Shown piece by piece: positions 8,255 through 17,084 of a stretch of 45,759 bases of DNA. Below the pieces are notes generated by a model. The model saw nothing but the letters and a program-made list of their open reading frames with translations, was not told the origin of the DNA and did no database searches. Position 1 is the first letter of the stretch. Every line of letters begins with the position of its first letter. Position numbers and translations under genes: made by a program. The stretch comes from JAQUCI01 sp964553255. Its GTDB lineage: Bacteria > Bacillota_I > Bacilli_A > Erysipelotrichales > Erysipelotrichaceae. The DNA is taken from assembly GCA_964553255.1 (NCBI GenBank), contig CAZKJS010000007.1:1-45759 (forward strand), given 5' to 3'.

Positions 8255-8959
8255 ATGGAAAACAAAGTTTATGGTGTTGTAGAAGCTCTAGTTAAAAAAG
8301 TTCAAGCCACGCAAGAAGCTAATGTTGAGAAAGCGGCACGTTATTTTGCGGACACGCTTAAGAGTGGTGGTCTCTTACAAGCTTTCGGTTCGGGTCATTC
8401 TGTAGCTGGTGCTAGTGAGTTGTGTCATCGGGCTGGTGGTTTTATTCCTACCAAGCAAATTAAAGAACCAGCAGGTGGGGCATATGAATCAATCGAAGGT
8501 GTTGGAACTACATTTATGCGTAAAGTAGATGTTAGAGCTGAAGATGTTGTTGTTTTGATCTCAAACTCAGGACGTAATCCGTTACCGATTGAGATTGCGA
8601 TAGGTGCAAAAGAAAAAGGCGCTAAGGTTGTTGTCATAACCGCACTTGAAGCTTCAAAAAACTTATCATCAAAACATTCAAGTGGTAAAAACTTGTGGCA
8701 ATACGCCGATGTTGTGTTAGATAATTGTGTTGTTGAAGGTGATGCATCAATTGATCTTGATGGACTTGATTCTAAAATCTGTGGGATGTCCTCAATTACA
8801 ACAGCGGTACTTATTCAAGCTACGGTTTATCGTGCTGCGCAAATGTTATTGGCTGAAGGTGTTGTACCACCAGTGTTTAAATCGCAAAACATCGATGGTG
8901 GACCAGAATACAACGAAAGATTGGTAGCTGAGTACTTCGATCGCTTATATCATGTTTAA
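8255..8959 (+). CDS. SIS-domain sugar-phosphate protein, copy 1 (UPF0309-like)
   Basis: Predicted cytosolic phosphosugar-binding enzyme, either an isomerase or an etherase-like enzyme of the SIS superfamily. The 234-residue protein has the SIS nucleotide-like loop AFGSGHSVAGASEL near 43-56, the acidic/Gly segment KEPAGGAYESIEGVG near 70-84, VVVLISNSGRNPL near 98-110 and a conserved NIDGGPEYNE near the C-terminus. It resembles the UPF0309 group of 'sugar isomerase domain' proteins; the substrate is unknown. It has its own promoter and terminator. The second copy at 9106 differs at about 21 of 234 residues by my count. MurNAc-6-P-type or hexosamine phosphate substrates are possible but not shown. 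Confidence 0.85.
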   Translation: MENKVYGVVEALVKKVQATQEANVEKAARYFADTLKSGGLLQAFGSGHSVAGASELCHRAGGFIPTKQIKEPAGGAYESIEGVGTTFMRKVDVRAEDVVVLISNSGRNPLPIEIAIGAKEKGAKVVVITALEASKNLSSKHSSGKNLWQYADVVLDNCVVEGDASIDLDGLDSKICGMSSITTAVLIQATVYRAAQMLLAEGVVPPVFKSQNIDGGPEYNERLVAEYFDRLYHV

Positions 8960-8982
8960 ATCCGGGATAACCGGATTTTTTT
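8958..8982 (+). terminator. Terminator of SIS copy 1
   Basis: Perfect 8-bp stem AAATCCGG/CCGGATTT with loop GATAA followed by TTTT. The arm sequence is almost identical to that of the terminator after copy 2. Confidence 0.9.
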
Positions 8983-9026
8983 GTGTAATTATAGATGATA
9001 TTAGTTACTCAAATAAGGGTTATGTG

Positions 9027-9055
9027 TTGTCAGTGAATTATTAATGCATTATAAT
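9027..9055 (+). promoter_or_regulatory. Promoter of the second SIS-domain gene
   Basis: TTGTCA at 9027-9032, 17-base spacer, TATAAT at 9050-9055. Together with the terminator at 8958, this makes copy 2 an independent transcription unit. Confidence 0.75.
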
Positions 9056-9105
9056 GTTATATGAGCTGAATATATGATTTAAACAATAAAATCAAGGAGG
9101 AAACT

Positions 9106-9810
9106 ATGGAAAACAAAGTCTATGGTGTTGTTGAAGCACTGATCAACAAGGTTAAAACCACTCAAGAAGCCAACGTCGAGAAAGCGGCACGTTATTTTGC
9201 AGACACGCTAAAAAATGGTGGTCTATTACAAGCTTTTGGTTCAGGTCATTCTGTTGCAGGGGCTAGTGAATTATGTTCTAGGGCTGGTGGTTTTATTCCC
9301 ACTAAACAAATAAAAGAGCCAGCTGGTGGCGCGTATGAATCAATTGAAGGTGTTGGAACAACGTTTATGCGTAAAGTTGATGTTAGAGCTGAAGATGTTG
9401 TTGTTTTGATCTCAAACTCTGGTCGTAATCCATTATCGATTGAAATTGCGATTGCTGCTAAAGCAAAAGGCGCAAAAATTGTTGTTATAACGGCACTTGA
9501 AGCTTCAAAAAACTTATCATCAAAACATTCAAGTGGCAAGAATCTGTGGCAATATGCCGACGTTGTATTAGATAATTGTGTTATTGAAGGTGATGCATCG
9601 ATAGATCTTGATGGTCTTGATTCTAAAATATGTGGTATGTCATCAATCACAACAGCGGTACTTATTCAAGCTACGGTTTGTCGAGCTGCCGAACTATTAT
9701 TAGCTGAGGGTATTGTTCCACCAGTATTTAAATCGAAGAACATTGATGGTGGTCCTGAATATAATGAAGCTTTAGTTGCCAAACATTTCGATCGTTTATT
9801 CCATATGTAA
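9106..9810 (+). CDS. SIS-domain sugar-phosphate protein, copy 2 (UPF0309-like)
   Basis: Paralogue of the 8255 gene with the same length (234) and the same motif set (AFGSGHSVAGASEL, ISNSGRNPL, NIDGGPEYNE). Substitutions are mostly conservative and concentrate in residues 13-19 and the last 20 residues; the active-site segments are unchanged apart from CHRAGG to CSRAGG. Start supported by AAGGAGG. Silent positions have diverged in much of the gene, but stretches of 40 or more identical bases remain (for example around 9490-9535 versus 8640-8685), a mosaic that suggests gene conversion. It has a separate promoter and terminator. Confidence 0.85.
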   Translation: MENKVYGVVEALINKVKTTQEANVEKAARYFADTLKNGGLLQAFGSGHSVAGASELCSRAGGFIPTKQIKEPAGGAYESIEGVGTTFMRKVDVRAEDVVVLISNSGRNPLSIEIAIAAKAKGAKIVVITALEASKNLSSKHSSGKNLWQYADVVLDNCVIEGDASIDLDGLDSKICGMSSITTAVLIQATVCRAAELLLAEGIVPPVFKSKNIDGGPEYNEALVAKHFDRLFHM

Positions 9811-9832
9811 AATCCGGTTATCCGGATTTTTT
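9809..9832. terminator. Bidirectional terminator, SIS copy 2 / signalling operon
   Basis: Perfect 9-bp stem AAAATCCGG/CCGGATTTT with loop TTAT followed by TT. The TAA stop of the minus-strand EAL gene lies in the loop region (9820-9818), so the hairpin serves both converging units. Confidence 0.85.
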
Positions 9833-12310
9833 ATTAGTTTGATCTAGTAGTTTTAAAGCATCCTCTTCCAGTATCGGTTTACTGAACAAATAACCCTGAT
9901 ACATATCACAGTTGTGTTTGAGTAGATAATCTAATTGTGCTTGTTTTTCGACACCCTCTGCTACGACACAATGACCTAATTTGTGTGCCATGGAGATAAT
10001 GTCACTTAGCGTCGCTCGTTGTGGATCAGAAGTAAATAGTTTATCAAGGAAGTATTTGTCAATCTTTAGACAGTTGATACTTAGTTCTTCTTCACGTGCT
10101 AATGATGAATAACCGGTACCGAAATCATCAATTGCGACTTTTATACCGATTGTGCGGAGTTCGTTAAGCTTTCGATTAATTTCTTGGTAGTTATCAAAGA
10201 ATATCGATTCAGTAACTTCTAAATGTATTAATGAAGGATCTAGATCATAATGCTCAAGTTGATTGATCAAGCCATCAATAAAATTATCATTTAATAGTTG
10301 GATGGCTGAAACATTTATCGAAACACTTATATCTTTATAACCGCTTTTTGCTAATTTTTGGGCGAACGATGATGCTTTCTCGATTATTATCTTACCAATA
10401 GGCATGATCAAGAAAGATGATTCAATTATCGGTATAAACTCAACAGGGCTTATAACACCTAATTTATTATCATTGTAGCGAACTAAGGCTTCAAATCCTA
10501 CGATCTTGTTGGTTTTTACATCAACGATAGCTTGATATAGTAAATATAGATTTCCAGAAGAATTATCTAGTATATATTGATCAATAGATTCAATGATTTG
10601 TCGTTCTCTTACATTTCGCTCAGCGCTACTCTTATCATAAAATGAGTAATTGATGTGATCCTTATCAGTGCTACGATCAGTTGCGCTGGCAACTAAACGT
10701 AACAGAGTATTAACATCATACTTGTCACTCAGGTTAATTGGCATAATACCAATACTAAATCCGATTGATTTTTGCTTGATCTCTTCACTGAGTTTCTTGA
10801 TCATAGCTTCAACAAATGCACTAACTTCAATTATTTCTTGATAATCTTCAACTATAAATACGAAACGATCACTGAAAGGATGGAACAATATGTGTTTGTC
10901 ATCATCCAGTTTTTTAAGTACATCACCAATCGATATTAGTAAACTTTGTCCAAAACGATAACCAAAATTACGAGATATATGATCATATCTTCTAACAAAT
11001 ATCATGATCATGGCGAGATTTTTAGAGTAACTAGTTTGGTAGTATCTCTTGATTACGTTTTCAAGCGATAAAACATTTGCTATGTTGGTAACGTTATTAT
11101 GTTCACTTAAATATTTTAGTTTTCTTTCGTTTTCTTTTCGCTCGGTGATATCAATAATCAGTCCTTCAAGACAAATGACATTACCGTGTTCATCATAAAT
11201 CGCTTGTCCCTGTACCCACACCCACTTTGATTCATTGGTTGCGGTCAGTATTTCAAATTCTTCAGTGAATTTCTTTTTCTCATTGATATTTTTTTGCCAT
11301 CTTTGCCAGATGTTTTCATGATACTCTGGTTTTATCATTTTGGTAAATAGGGATAGGGAATTATTCATCATCTCATTAGCAGAGTAGCCAGTTAAATCTA
11401 GACAACCGTTAGAAACATAAAGCATAGACAAAAATGGTTCAAATTTACATCTAAACATCATTCCTGGTAGATTATCAAGCAATATAGTTTTACTGCGTTC
11501 GCTTTTAAATAACTCGTGTTCAGCCGTTTTACGTTTAGTGATATCTTGTATCAAATAGATATAGTTATACTTATATCTATTTTTGATATCCAACTTAGCA
11601 ACAACCGCATTTACCCATAGAATGACGCCATTATTTCTAATAAAGCGCGTTTCAATACTGAAACTTTCTTCTTGTTGGGATTCTAGTCTTTTAAAGCCAT
11701 TTAAGATTACATTAATTTCTTCAGGATGGACAAGTTTTTGAAAACCAGTATTTCTAAGTGTTTCAACTGAATAACCGCTTAATTTTACTAAAGCTTGATT
11801 AGCGGTCATAATATCATCTACTTTGTTTTCACTCATTAGATCATAACGACTTACTATGGCAATGCCGATTGGTGATTGATCAAGCAAGGTTTGAAGTGTT
11901 AAATACTCAGTTTGGAGTTGTTGTTCAAATAATCTTTGAATCCGCAACAGTTCAAGATGAGTGTCGATCCTTACTCTTAGTGATTCCATATTTACTGGTT
12001 TTCTAATATAATCAATAGCTCCTAGTTTTAAGCCTTTTATTTCGTTTTCTAACTCATCATAATTAGTAAGGATCAAAGTTCTGATTCTTTTTAGTTTATC
12101 TTTAAGCTTGAGTTCCCTTAATACTTCAAAACCATCCATTTCAGGCATATTAAGATCAAGTATAAGTAATTCGATATCGTTATCATCTTCAATTATTCGT
12201 AAGGCTTCCTTACCATTGGTTGCGGTAATTACATCAAAATCCTTAAGCATATTCTCAATGATAAGTCGGTCAGTAGCAGAATCATCAGCGATTAGTATCT
12301 TAGTTTTCAT
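9818..12310 (-). CDS. Receiver-PAS-PAS-(degenerate GGDEF)-EAL protein, probable c-di-GMP phosphodiesterase
   Basis: Output protein of a phosphorelay, about 830 residues. A receiver domain covers 3-120 (KILIADDS, phospho-acceptor D52 in LILDLNMPEMDG, conserved K in IRKPVN). Two PAS domains follow (about 145-270 and 270-400), then a GGDEF fold near 405-560 whose signature is F-S-D-R-F instead of GGDEF, so cyclase activity is unlikely. The C-terminal EAL domain (about 570-820) keeps the catalytic set: GFEALVRY, INVSA, LEVTES, IDDFGTGYSS, LKIDK, AEGVE and QGYLFSKP. It is therefore a likely active phosphodiesterase controlled by phosphorylation and PAS input. ATG 12310 has GGAGAA upstream; ATG 12325 overlaps the kinase stop. 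It is co-transcribed with the hybrid kinase. Confidence 0.92.
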   Translation of the reverse strand: MKTKILIADDSATDRLIIENMLKDFDVITATNGKEALRIIEDDNDIELLILDLNMPEMDGFEVLRELKLKDKLKRIRTLILTNYDELENEIKGLKLGAIDYIRKPVNMESLRVRIDTHLELLRIQRLFEQQLQTEYLTLQTLLDQSPIGIAIVSRYDLMSENKVDDIMTANQALVKLSGYSVETLRNTGFQKLVHPEEINVILNGFKRLESQQEESFSIETRFIRNNGVILWVNAVVAKLDIKNRYKYNYIYLIQDITKRKTAEHELFKSERSKTILLDNLPGMMFRCKFEPFLSMLYVSNGCLDLTGYSANEMMNNSLSLFTKMIKPEYHENIWQRWQKNINEKKKFTEEFEILTATNESKWVWVQGQAIYDEHGNVICLEGLIIDITERKENERKLKYLSEHNNVTNIANVLSLENVIKRYYQTSYSKNLAMIMIFVRRYDHISRNFGYRFGQSLLISIGDVLKKLDDDKHILFHPFSDRFVFIVEDYQEIIEVSAFVEAMIKKLSEEIKQKSIGFSIGIMPINLSDKYDVNTLLRLVASATDRSTDKDHINYSFYDKSSAERNVRERQIIESIDQYILDNSSGNLYLLYQAIVDVKTNKIVGFEALVRYNDNKLGVISPVEFIPIIESSFLIMPIGKIIIEKASSFAQKLAKSGYKDISVSINVSAIQLLNDNFIDGLINQLEHYDLDPSLIHLEVTESIFFDNYQEINRKLNELRTIGIKVAIDDFGTGYSSLAREEELSINCLKIDKYFLDKLFTSDPQRATLSDIISMAHKLGHCVVAEGVEKQAQLDYLLKHNCDMYQGYLFSKPILEEDALKLLDQTNKKSG

Positions 12311-12321
12311 AAGTTCTCCAT

Positions 12322-15140
12322 TCATTTAAATTGTTGCTTGATTTCATTAATGGTATCAGTAAATAAAGGATAAAATTTAGTACCTATATGTTTTATCTTT
12401 TTCTGATCAAATTCCTTAAGAGCATTTTGCATCTCAACTAGTAAATTATATAATGGCGTCGCACCGATGCTGCCGGTACTGCTTTTTAATTTATGCACTA
12501 TTGCCTCAGCAGTTTTGAAATCGTTATCTTTTAAGGCTGATCTTAAATTATTTATGGTATTGATATTCTCATTTAAATAGGATTGTAGAATCATAGAATA
12601 TAAATTTTCATCATTACCGATAGTTCTTAATCCATGTTCTTTGTTAAGTAGCGCGATAGGTTTCTTTATGGAGTTTGTCATTAGTTGCTTGATCAGATTG
12701 ATGAATTGATCTGGTTCAAAAGGTTTTGTAAGGAAATGTGTCATCCCACAATCTTCACAATGTTGTTTAACATCAGCGATAACATCAGCTGTCATTGCAA
12801 TAATTGGAACATTTGGATCAAATGTTCTAATTTGTTTTGAAGCTTCATACCCATTAAGTACTGGCATATGTAAATCCATCAAAACTAAAGCTATTTCTAA
12901 TTGTTGATTTTCAAACATTTTTACAGCGATTGCGCCATCATCAGCTACAAGTGTATTAATACCAATCTGATTAAGTAATGTTGTTACGATCAATTGGTTT
13001 GTTTTATTATCTTCTGCTAACAGTATCTTCTTATCATAATCGTACACTTTATCGATGCTATTATCAGTTTTTTCTTGTTTGTTTTGTGATAGATCATAGA
13101 GTGTTCTTATCAATGTAATGGGAACAATAGGTTTTACCAGTGTTGTGATAGAATCACTGTGTAATATCGTTTCAAGTGCTTCATCATCATCAAAAGGCAT
13201 AAGTATTATGGTCTTATTAGCGACATGACCATTTGCTCGCGTTATATCGTTCATCACATTACCTCCATCTTGTTTAAGTGCATCATAATCAATTACCAAT
13301 ACATCGTAATGAGTATTTCTTATCTCACTGAAATTACTATGATGATCAACTTTGATATGATAGTTTGCAAATATTTCTAGATAAAGGTTTTTTTCAATGT
13401 TGTCATTAGTAATGAAGCCAATTGCTTTTAATGATGAGAAGGCTTCTTTTAAGATAAGATCATCTTGATTTTGTTTGTCTAGGTCAGGAGCTAAAAATAA
13501 TTCAAGTAGAAATGAAGAACCAACGTCTTTTTCACTATTTACTATGATGTTACCATTCATTAACTCAATCAAACTCTTTACTATTGATAATCCTAATCCT
13601 GAACCACCAAAACGCCGACTTATTGATTCGTCTGCTTGTACAAAGGGCATAAATAGATTGTTAACTTGTTGTTGATCCATGCCTATACCAGTGTCACTAA
13701 TATTAAATAGTATGTTGTAGGGTTTATCCTTTTGCATAATCGGTTCAATCCTAAGATTAACATGACCTTGATCAGTAAATTTAACTGCGTTGTTTAAAAT
13801 ATTAAGTAAGATTTGTTCTAATCGTTTACCGTCACCTTGGTACCAACTTTGGATAGTGGGATCTTTATAAATATTAAAAGCTATCGATTTCTCTTTTACT
13901 TTATAGCTTATGATATTGATGGTTTTTTGTATCACTTCATCAAGATTAAAGCTAACATTTTCCAATTCAATCTTACCAGCTTCAACTTTCGCATAATCTA
14001 ATATATCATTGATCAGATCAAGCATTGTGGTGGCTGCTTGTTTAGATTGATAAACATAGTTCTGTTGTATTGGGTTGATCTTGGTTTTTTCAATCAGATA
14101 ATGAAGACCAATTATCGCATTAAGTGGTGTTCTAATTTCGTGTGACATTCGGGCAAGAAAAGAAGACTTGTGTTCATTGGCTTCATCAGCAGCTAGTCGT
14201 GCCTTTTGTAGTTCTTTTTGTATTCTTTCCCGTTCTTTGATTTCTTTTTGTAGTCTTCTTATCCAATAAATGGACACGATAAATACAATCGCAATACCAG
14301 CACCAACAAAATATAGTATTCTTACAAGTTGGTCATAATTACGGTAGGTATCAAGGTCGATCCATTTAGCATTAATAGCAGCTTTCTCTTCTTCTGATAT
14401 TTGGTTTACTGCTTTATTTAAGATAGAAACTAGTTCTGGCCAATCTTTTCGTACGGCGAAATACAGGCCAAGCTGTCTATCGCCTTCAAATGCGATAAGC
14501 TTAAGGTTTGGAATACCGTTATTTTTTATTAAGTAGTCGGTTGTGGCTAGATTGCCAACAAAAGCGCGCTCGCTTTTAACAGAAACAGCAGTTAAAGCCT
14601 CTTCGACCGTATCATACAAGCTTAAATTAATATTAACGAAGTTATTCAGATAACTATGGTGGGAGCTATTACGTTGCACAGCTACTGTTTTCTCTCTTAG
14701 ATCATTTAAATCCTTTATCTCTTTTTCATCACTATGTACGACAATAACACGACGAAAGCGATAATACATTTGCGAGAAATTAAATACCTGTTCTCTTTCC
14801 ACTGTTTTAGCAACAGCGGATAACATATCAATCTCACCGTTTACTGCTTTTTCGTATGTTTCTGGCCAACTCAAGTTTGATACCATTTCAAATGTAATAC
14901 CAGTCATTTCACTTATTAGTTTGAGATAATCTGCAGCGATACCAGTGTGTTGGCCATTCTCATCAACAAACTAAAAGGTATAAACCCAGGATCTACACCG
15001 ATTGTTACAATAGGATGATTTATGATAAACACTTTTTCTTCCGCAGTTAAACCAAGTTTATCGTGTTGTGCTGGGGTAGCGCCACAACCAATAAGCAGAA
15101 TTACTAAAGCGATGATCAAAGTGTAGATCCTTCTTAACAT
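12322..15140 (-). pseudogene. Hybrid sensor histidine kinase with extracytoplasmic solute-binding domain (frameshifted)
   Basis: The gene is split by a one-base frameshift at about 14961-14976. The N-terminal piece (15140-14916) has a lipoprotein-type signal (LLIGC lipobox) and the start of a family-3 solute-binding (PBPb) domain. The other piece (14907-12322, 861 residues if begun at its first ATG) continues that domain. Adding one base near the TTT at 14970-14968 restores PFSFVDENGQHTG and a continuous protein of about 940 residues. Then follow one TM segment, HisKA (MSHEIRTPLN), HATPase (LNNAVKFT, DTGIGM, GGSGLGLSI), a degenerate receiver, a good receiver (VLMDLHMPVLNG) and an HPt domain (HKLKSS). 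Start supported by AAGGAG. It is probably the phosphodonor for the downstream receiver-EAL protein. Sequencing error is possible. Confidence 0.85.
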
Positions 15141-15298
15141 AGCAACTCCTTGGTATTTATGATAATAAAATGTGTTTCTATTCGTAATTTTATTATAGAA
15201 AGTTAACCCGTACTAGTCAAACAATTGTATAAAAACCATATAAATATATCACTTAATAGAAATATGCTCATTTCTGTTAATAGTAGATCCTTCTTAAC
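15123..15298. repeat. 16-bp direct repeat at the kinase gene start
   Basis: GTAGATCCTTCTTAAC occurs at 15123-15138 (codons 2-6 of the kinase gene, minus strand) and again, perfectly, at 15283-15298, 160 bases upstream. It brackets the kinase promoter region. Confidence 0.6.
15192..15220 (-). promoter_or_regulatory. Promoter of the kinase/EAL signalling operon
   Basis: Minus strand: TTGACT at 15220-15215 and TATAAT at 15197-15192 with a 17-base spacer, about 50 bases upstream of the kinase start. Confidence 0.7.
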
Positions 15299-15311
15299 TT
15301 AAATTCAAAAT

Positions 15312-15335
15312 AAAAAAAGTTGATAAATCAACTTT
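15312..15335 (-). terminator. Terminator of tRNA-Val
   Basis: Perfect 8-bp stem AAAGTTGA/TCAACTTT with a 4-base loop, followed on the minus strand by TTTT, nine bases after the tRNA 3' end. Confidence 0.85.
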
Positions 15336-15344
15336 AATAACTAA

Positions 15345-15420
15345 TGGTGGACGATAAGGGACTCGAACCCATGACCCCCTGCACGTCAAGCAGGTGCTCT
15401 CCCAACTGAGCTAACCGTCC
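15345..15420 (-). tRNA. tRNA-Val (anticodon GAC)
   Basis: 76 nt with the CCA end encoded. On the minus strand the acceptor GGACGGT pairs with ATCGTCC, the D arm is GCTC..GAGC, and the anticodon stem CCTGC/GCAGG carries the loop TTGACGT, giving anticodon GAC (reads GUC/GUU). The T loop TTCGAGT is canonical. It stands alone with its own terminator. Confidence 0.97.
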
Positions 15421-15492
15421 ATGTGTAAACATATTAACATAACAGCTGTTTATCGACAACTATAAATGAGTGATTGCTTTGATTATCAAAGG

Positions 15493-15759
15493 TTATTTGG
15501 TATTATCAAAACGGTTGTGAAGTAAGAATACAGTTTCACCTGGATTGAAGGTTCTAATCTTCTTTTTTATTCGTTTATGATGATAACGATTTCTGACCAT
15601 TGTTTGCAGGATGTTGCCACTACGATAACCATGAATGATAGTCACTTCACTGACTGCGGTTTCAAGACCATCAATCGCATTATTTAAAAAGACAATCGCT
15701 TCTGGTTCGATCATTCCGTGAATATCAATAGTGATACCTTCATAGTCCATTTTTAACAT
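15493..15759 (-). CDS. Small Smr-domain protein
   Basis: An 88-residue protein consisting essentially of one Smr (MutS2 C-terminal-like) domain. The hallmark segments are visible: D-I-H-G-M (the DxH motif) at about 12-16, then VTIIHGYRSGNILQ (the HGxGxG-like motif, here HGYRSG) near 39-52. Smr domains bind or nick nucleic acids and stand-alone versions have been linked to RNA or ribosome rescue; the role here is not determinable. The start at 15759 has GGTAGG seven bases upstream. Monocistronic, divergent from the FemAB operon. Confidence 0.85.
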   Translation of the reverse strand: MLKMDYEGITIDIHGMIEPEAIVFLNNAIDGLETAVSEVTIIHGYRSGNILQTMVRNRYHHKRIKKKIRTFNPGETVFLLHNRFDNTK

Positions 15760-15822
15760 GATTTTACCTACCTAATTAATTATAGCATGTGACTTGGCGT
15801 GTATTATAATTAAGTTTGATTA

Positions 15823-15831
15823 TGATATAAT
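15823..15831 (+). promoter_or_regulatory. Extended -10 promoter of the FemAB operon
   Basis: TGA-TATAAT at 15823-15831 forms an extended -10 about 20 bases before the start codon. No good -35 is seen at the expected distance. Confidence 0.5.
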
Positions 15832-15851
15832 GATTTAACGGAGGAATTATA

Positions 15852-17084
15852 ATGACATATCGCTTTGTCAGTGATCTATCGCCGGATGAGTATCAAGCAT
15901 TTGCTTATGATCATCCGTTATATAACATATATCAAACATTAGAGTGGTCTCAGATTAAGAAGGAATGGGAACATCTTTTTGTTGGCGTTTATCAAGAAGA
16001 AGAGCTAGTGCTTACTTCATTAGTGCTATATCGTTCTTTACCAATGAATTATACGCTTTTTTATATACCAAAAGGACCATTAGCTAATTATGATGATCAA
16101 ATATTAATGCGCTATTTCTTTGAAAAGCTAAAAGAGTTAGCCGTAAACAAGAAAGCGATTTACATAAAAATAGCTCCTAATATCCTTTTAAGCAGTGTTT
16201 CGTATAAGGATATCAAAAATCATGAACCAATACGGGAAAACAAATTTAAAGATTTTTTAGTAACATTGGGATATAAACATCATGGTTTTAATTTGAATAT
16301 GTATGATACTGCACAACCACGTTATTGCGCAGCGTATTATTATGATGATAATTGGCCAACGAATTATTCAAATAAAGCTGTTAAAGCAGTTGAAAAAGCG
16401 CTTAAAAAGGGTGTAGAGATTAAATATCTGACTACTGAGCAACTTCCACTTTTCGCGGATATTATGAGTTATACCGAAAGAAGAAAAAACATATCGTTGC
16501 GTAATCAAGAGTATTATCAACGTATCGTTGATGCATATAAAGATGATGTATGTCTTGTTGTTAGCACACTCAATCTTAAAGCTCAACTTGAACAAGATAA
16601 GACTAAGTTAAGTGAGTTAAAAAACAAGATTGAGAAAAGAACTGAGAATCATCGAAAATCGCAAAACACTGTTGATCAGATCAATAATCTAGAAAAAGAA
16701 GTAATGTTTAAGGAACAAGCAATCAAACAAAATGGTGAGATAGCCTATATTAGTTGTCTTTTAGCTGTAAAGGTCAAAGATACCACCGAAATGCTCTATG
16801 CTGGAATGAATGAGAAATATCGTAAGTATTATGGAAGTTATCTATCATATTATGAAGGTGTTAAATGGGCGCATGAAAAAGGATGTCGCCGTTGTGATTT
16901 TGGTGGTATTCAAGGAACACTTGATGATGGTCTAACTGAATTTAAGGGTTATTTTGAACCAAATATAGAAGAGTATATCGGTGAGTTCGATTTTATCATC
17001 AATAAACCAGTCAATTTTATCTTTGAACTAAGTTTAAAAGTCTTTAAGATTATACGACGTCTTTTAAGAGGAATAAAAAGATGA
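15852..17084 (+). CDS. FemAB/FemX-family peptidoglycan aminoacyltransferase 1
   Basis: Member of the FemABX family, which uses aminoacyl-tRNA to add amino acids to the lysine side chain of lipid II on the cytoplasmic face of the membrane, building the interpeptide bridge. The 410-residue protein has two GNAT-like halves: N-terminal YQTLEWSQIKKEWEHLFVGVY near 28-48 and C-terminal YEGVKWAHEKGCRRCDFGG near 333-351. Between them is a charged helical coiled-coil insertion (about 235-300), as in FemA/FemX. AGGAGG-type ribosome site (CGGAGGAA) upstream. It is first of three tandem fem genes; its stop overlaps the next start (ATGA at 17081). The amino acid specificity cannot be read from the sequence. 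Confidence 0.9.
   Translation: MTYRFVSDLSPDEYQAFAYDHPLYNIYQTLEWSQIKKEWEHLFVGVYQEEELVLTSLVLYRSLPMNYTLFYIPKGPLANYDDQILMRYFFEKLKELAVNKKAIYIKIAPNILLSSVSYKDIKNHEPIRENKFKDFLVTLGYKHHGFNLNMYDTAQPRYCAAYYYDDNWPTNYSNKAVKAVEKALKKGVEIKYLTTEQLPLFADIMSYTERRKNISLRNQEYYQRIVDAYKDDVCLVVSTLNLKAQLEQDKTKLSELKNKIEKRTENHRKSQNTVDQINNLEKEVMFKEQAIKQNGEIAYISCLLAVKVKDTTEMLYAGMNEKYRKYYGSYLSYYEGVKWAHEKGCRRCDFGGIQGTLDDGLTEFKGYFEPNIEEYIGEFDFIINKPVNFIFELSLKVFKIIRRLLRGIKR

Noticed and set aside
9246..9650. Long antisense frame within SIS copy 2, mirrored by one at 8425-8637 within copy 1
   Set aside because: Shadow of the duplicated genes; both arise from the same codon pattern and lack a start with ribosome site.
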